Below, piece after piece: positions 63,069-64,000 of a stretch of 64,000 bases of DNA. Numbering within the stretch: position 1 is the stretch's first letter; each line of letters opens with the position of its first letter. The stretch spans positions 1 to 64,000 of the forward strand of contig WGCY01000030.1 of NCBI GenBank assembly GCA_015493525.1. Reading direction: 5' to 3'. The notes below the pieces were generated by a model. The model made no database searches. It had not been told where the DNA came from and saw only the letters and a list, made by a program, of their open reading frames with translations. The position numbers were made by a program, and so were the translations under genes. The DNA is from Bacteroidales bacterium (GTDB lineage: Bacteria > Bacteroidota > Bacteroidia > Bacteroidales > F082).

Positions 63069-64000
63069 ATGGGTGTTGAAAATATTGAAAAATACTCCCG
63101 GTTATATGCGGTTTTAAAGGAATATCTACGTTGCTGGCACAATAAAATTTTTTACAGAAAAGTCGTTTACATAAACAGGGAAAGGATTCCCCTCAATGAC
63201 CACCTGATTTTTACGCCCAACCATCAAAATGCCCTGATGGACGCACTGGCCATCTTGTTTTCTTTCAAAAACCAGTTTGTTTTTGTGGCGCGTTCCGATA
63301 TCTTTAAGAATAAATTTATTGCCAGGATACTCTACTTCCTGAAAATCCTTCCCGTTTACCGTATTCGCGATGGCTATGATTCGCTGAAAAAAAATGAAAT
63401 GATTTTCAAAAAAACGCTGGATATCATTCACAACAAAAACGGTTTTGTCATCTTGCCCGAAGGGAACCATGCCGGTTTCAGACGGCTGCGTGCATTGAAA
63501 AAAGGTTTTGCACGCATTGCTTTTCAGGCAGAAGAAGCCTCCGGGTTTTCACTGGATATTAAAATTGTCCCCATTGGCATAAGTTACAGCAATTACGAGA
63601 ATGTTCGTTCGGATTTGTTGGTGGTTTTTGGAAAGCCTTTTCCCGTGTCCGGTTTTTATGAAGCATACAAAGACAATCCGGCCATCGCCTACAATGAGCT
63701 AAAAAAGAAGCTTGCGGAACAGATAAAACCACTGATGATCCACATAGGAAGTTCGTTTTATGGGGCATACGACTTTTTTAGAAAAGCGTTCCGCAATGAA
63801 GCCTGCCAGCGGCTGAAATTAAATCCGGATGACTTGTACGATCAGTTTAAAGCGGAAAAGGCCATCATAGCCCGTCTCGAAAAATTTGAAGCTGCCAGGC
63901 CGGAAGCCATGAAAACGCTGGCAAACAAAGTAAAAACTTACAATAACCTGCTGGGAAAGATGAAATTACAAAATACCCATCCGGTTTCCGCCGTAGGCTT
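63069..64000 (+). CDS. PlsC-type acyltransferase (3' partial)
   Basis: ATG at 63069, open to the window end, giving at least 310 residues. Acyltransferase motif I NHQNALMD (H-x4-D) near residue 50 and motif III LPEGNHAGF near residue 135 (the usual EGTRS is replaced by EGNHA) identify a glycerol-phosphate or lyso-lipid acyltransferase of the inner membrane. The region after about residue 215 has no motif. It is coupled to the BASS transporter gene (two-base gap), so both probably share a transcript. The C-terminus lies outside. Confidence 0.9.
   Translation, partial: MGVENIEKYSRLYAVLKEYLRCWHNKIFYRKVVYINRERIPLNDHLIFTPNHQNALMDALAILFSFKNQFVFVARSDIFKNKFIARILYFLKILPVYRIRDGYDSLKKNEMIFKKTLDIIHNKNGFVILPEGNHAGFRRLRALKKGFARIAFQAEEASGFSLDIKIVPIGISYSNYENVRSDLLVVFGKPFPVSGFYEAYKDNPAIAYNELKKKLAEQIKPLMIHIGSSFYGAYDFFRKAFRNEACQRLKLNPDDLYDQFKAEKAIIARLEKFEAARPEAMKTLANKVKTYNNLLGKMKLQNTHPVSAVG

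Overview
The window comes from a member of the Bacteroidota, most likely a Bacteroidia-type or related gliding/T9SS lineage. The evidence is a SusC/SusD pair, gliding genes GldF and GldG, a type IX secretion plug protein (DUF5103), a PorE-like PD40/OmpA lipoprotein-type protein, a six-gene Na+-NQR operon, many surface proteins with type-I signal peptides, and a recurring promoter box TAnnTTTG (the Bacteroidota -7 element, sometimes with TTTG about 20-23 bases upstream) in front of many genes. Shine-Dalgarno sequences are mostly absent. No rRNA, tRNA, CRISPR array, phage or classical IS was recognised. A species cannot be named from the sequence alone.

Layout. 1-7.2 kb: a PD40/OmpA-family envelope protein (5' cut by the window edge), pyrD with a DUF5606 gene, a TPR protein, gldF-gldG and a DUF423 membrane protein. 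7.3-10.9 kb: a tightly packed vitamin-salvage cassette (YkoF-like thiamine-binding protein, PnuC-type transporter, NadR-like kinase), followed by a glycosyltransferase and a permease split into two genes. 10.9-24.3 kb: carbohydrate genes (a GH26-like lipoprotein with apparently permuted domain order, a trehalose-synthase-like GH13, a SusA-like periplasmic GH13, an SLC45-type sugar transporter), interrupted by a GxxExxY gene embedded in repeat arrays, an outer-membrane metallopeptidase/propeller/barrel protein, a small holin-like protein and a Met/His-rich Spy-like protein. 24.3-33.6 kb: three periplasmic parvulin-type chaperone genes downstream of guaB, then priA and a peroxiredoxin.

33.8-36.7 kb: a nitric-oxide detoxification pair, an Rrf2/NsrR-like regulator with three cysteines followed by quinol-dependent NO reductase, with a strong palindromic operator at the regulator promoter. 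36.7-45.9 kb: cell-envelope and housekeeping genes (FtsB/DivIC, PEMT-type methyltransferase, MltG, GNAT, AI-2E-family permease, YtxH plus holin-like protein, Frr, FtsE) and two glycosyltransferases. 46.1-52.7 kb: a CBM9/GHL10 glycosidase facing a SusD-SusC pair with a long leader. 53.3-64 kb: an SLC13/ArsB-type ion transporter, the nqrABCDEF operon on the minus strand, the T9SS plug protein, a bile-acid:sodium symporter-family protein and the start of an acyltransferase that runs off the window.

How it fits together: the cell appears to degrade glucans/mannans through Sus-like and GH13/GH26 enzymes, energises the membrane with a sodium-pumping NADH dehydrogenase (consistent with sodium-coupled transporters nearby), survives NO and peroxide exposure, and exports or assembles surface proteins by T9SS and parvulin chaperones. 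The most unusual features are the GxxExxY locus flanked by 55-bp near-identical repeats, the permuted GH26-like lipoprotein, and the metallopeptidase/propeller/barrel fusion.
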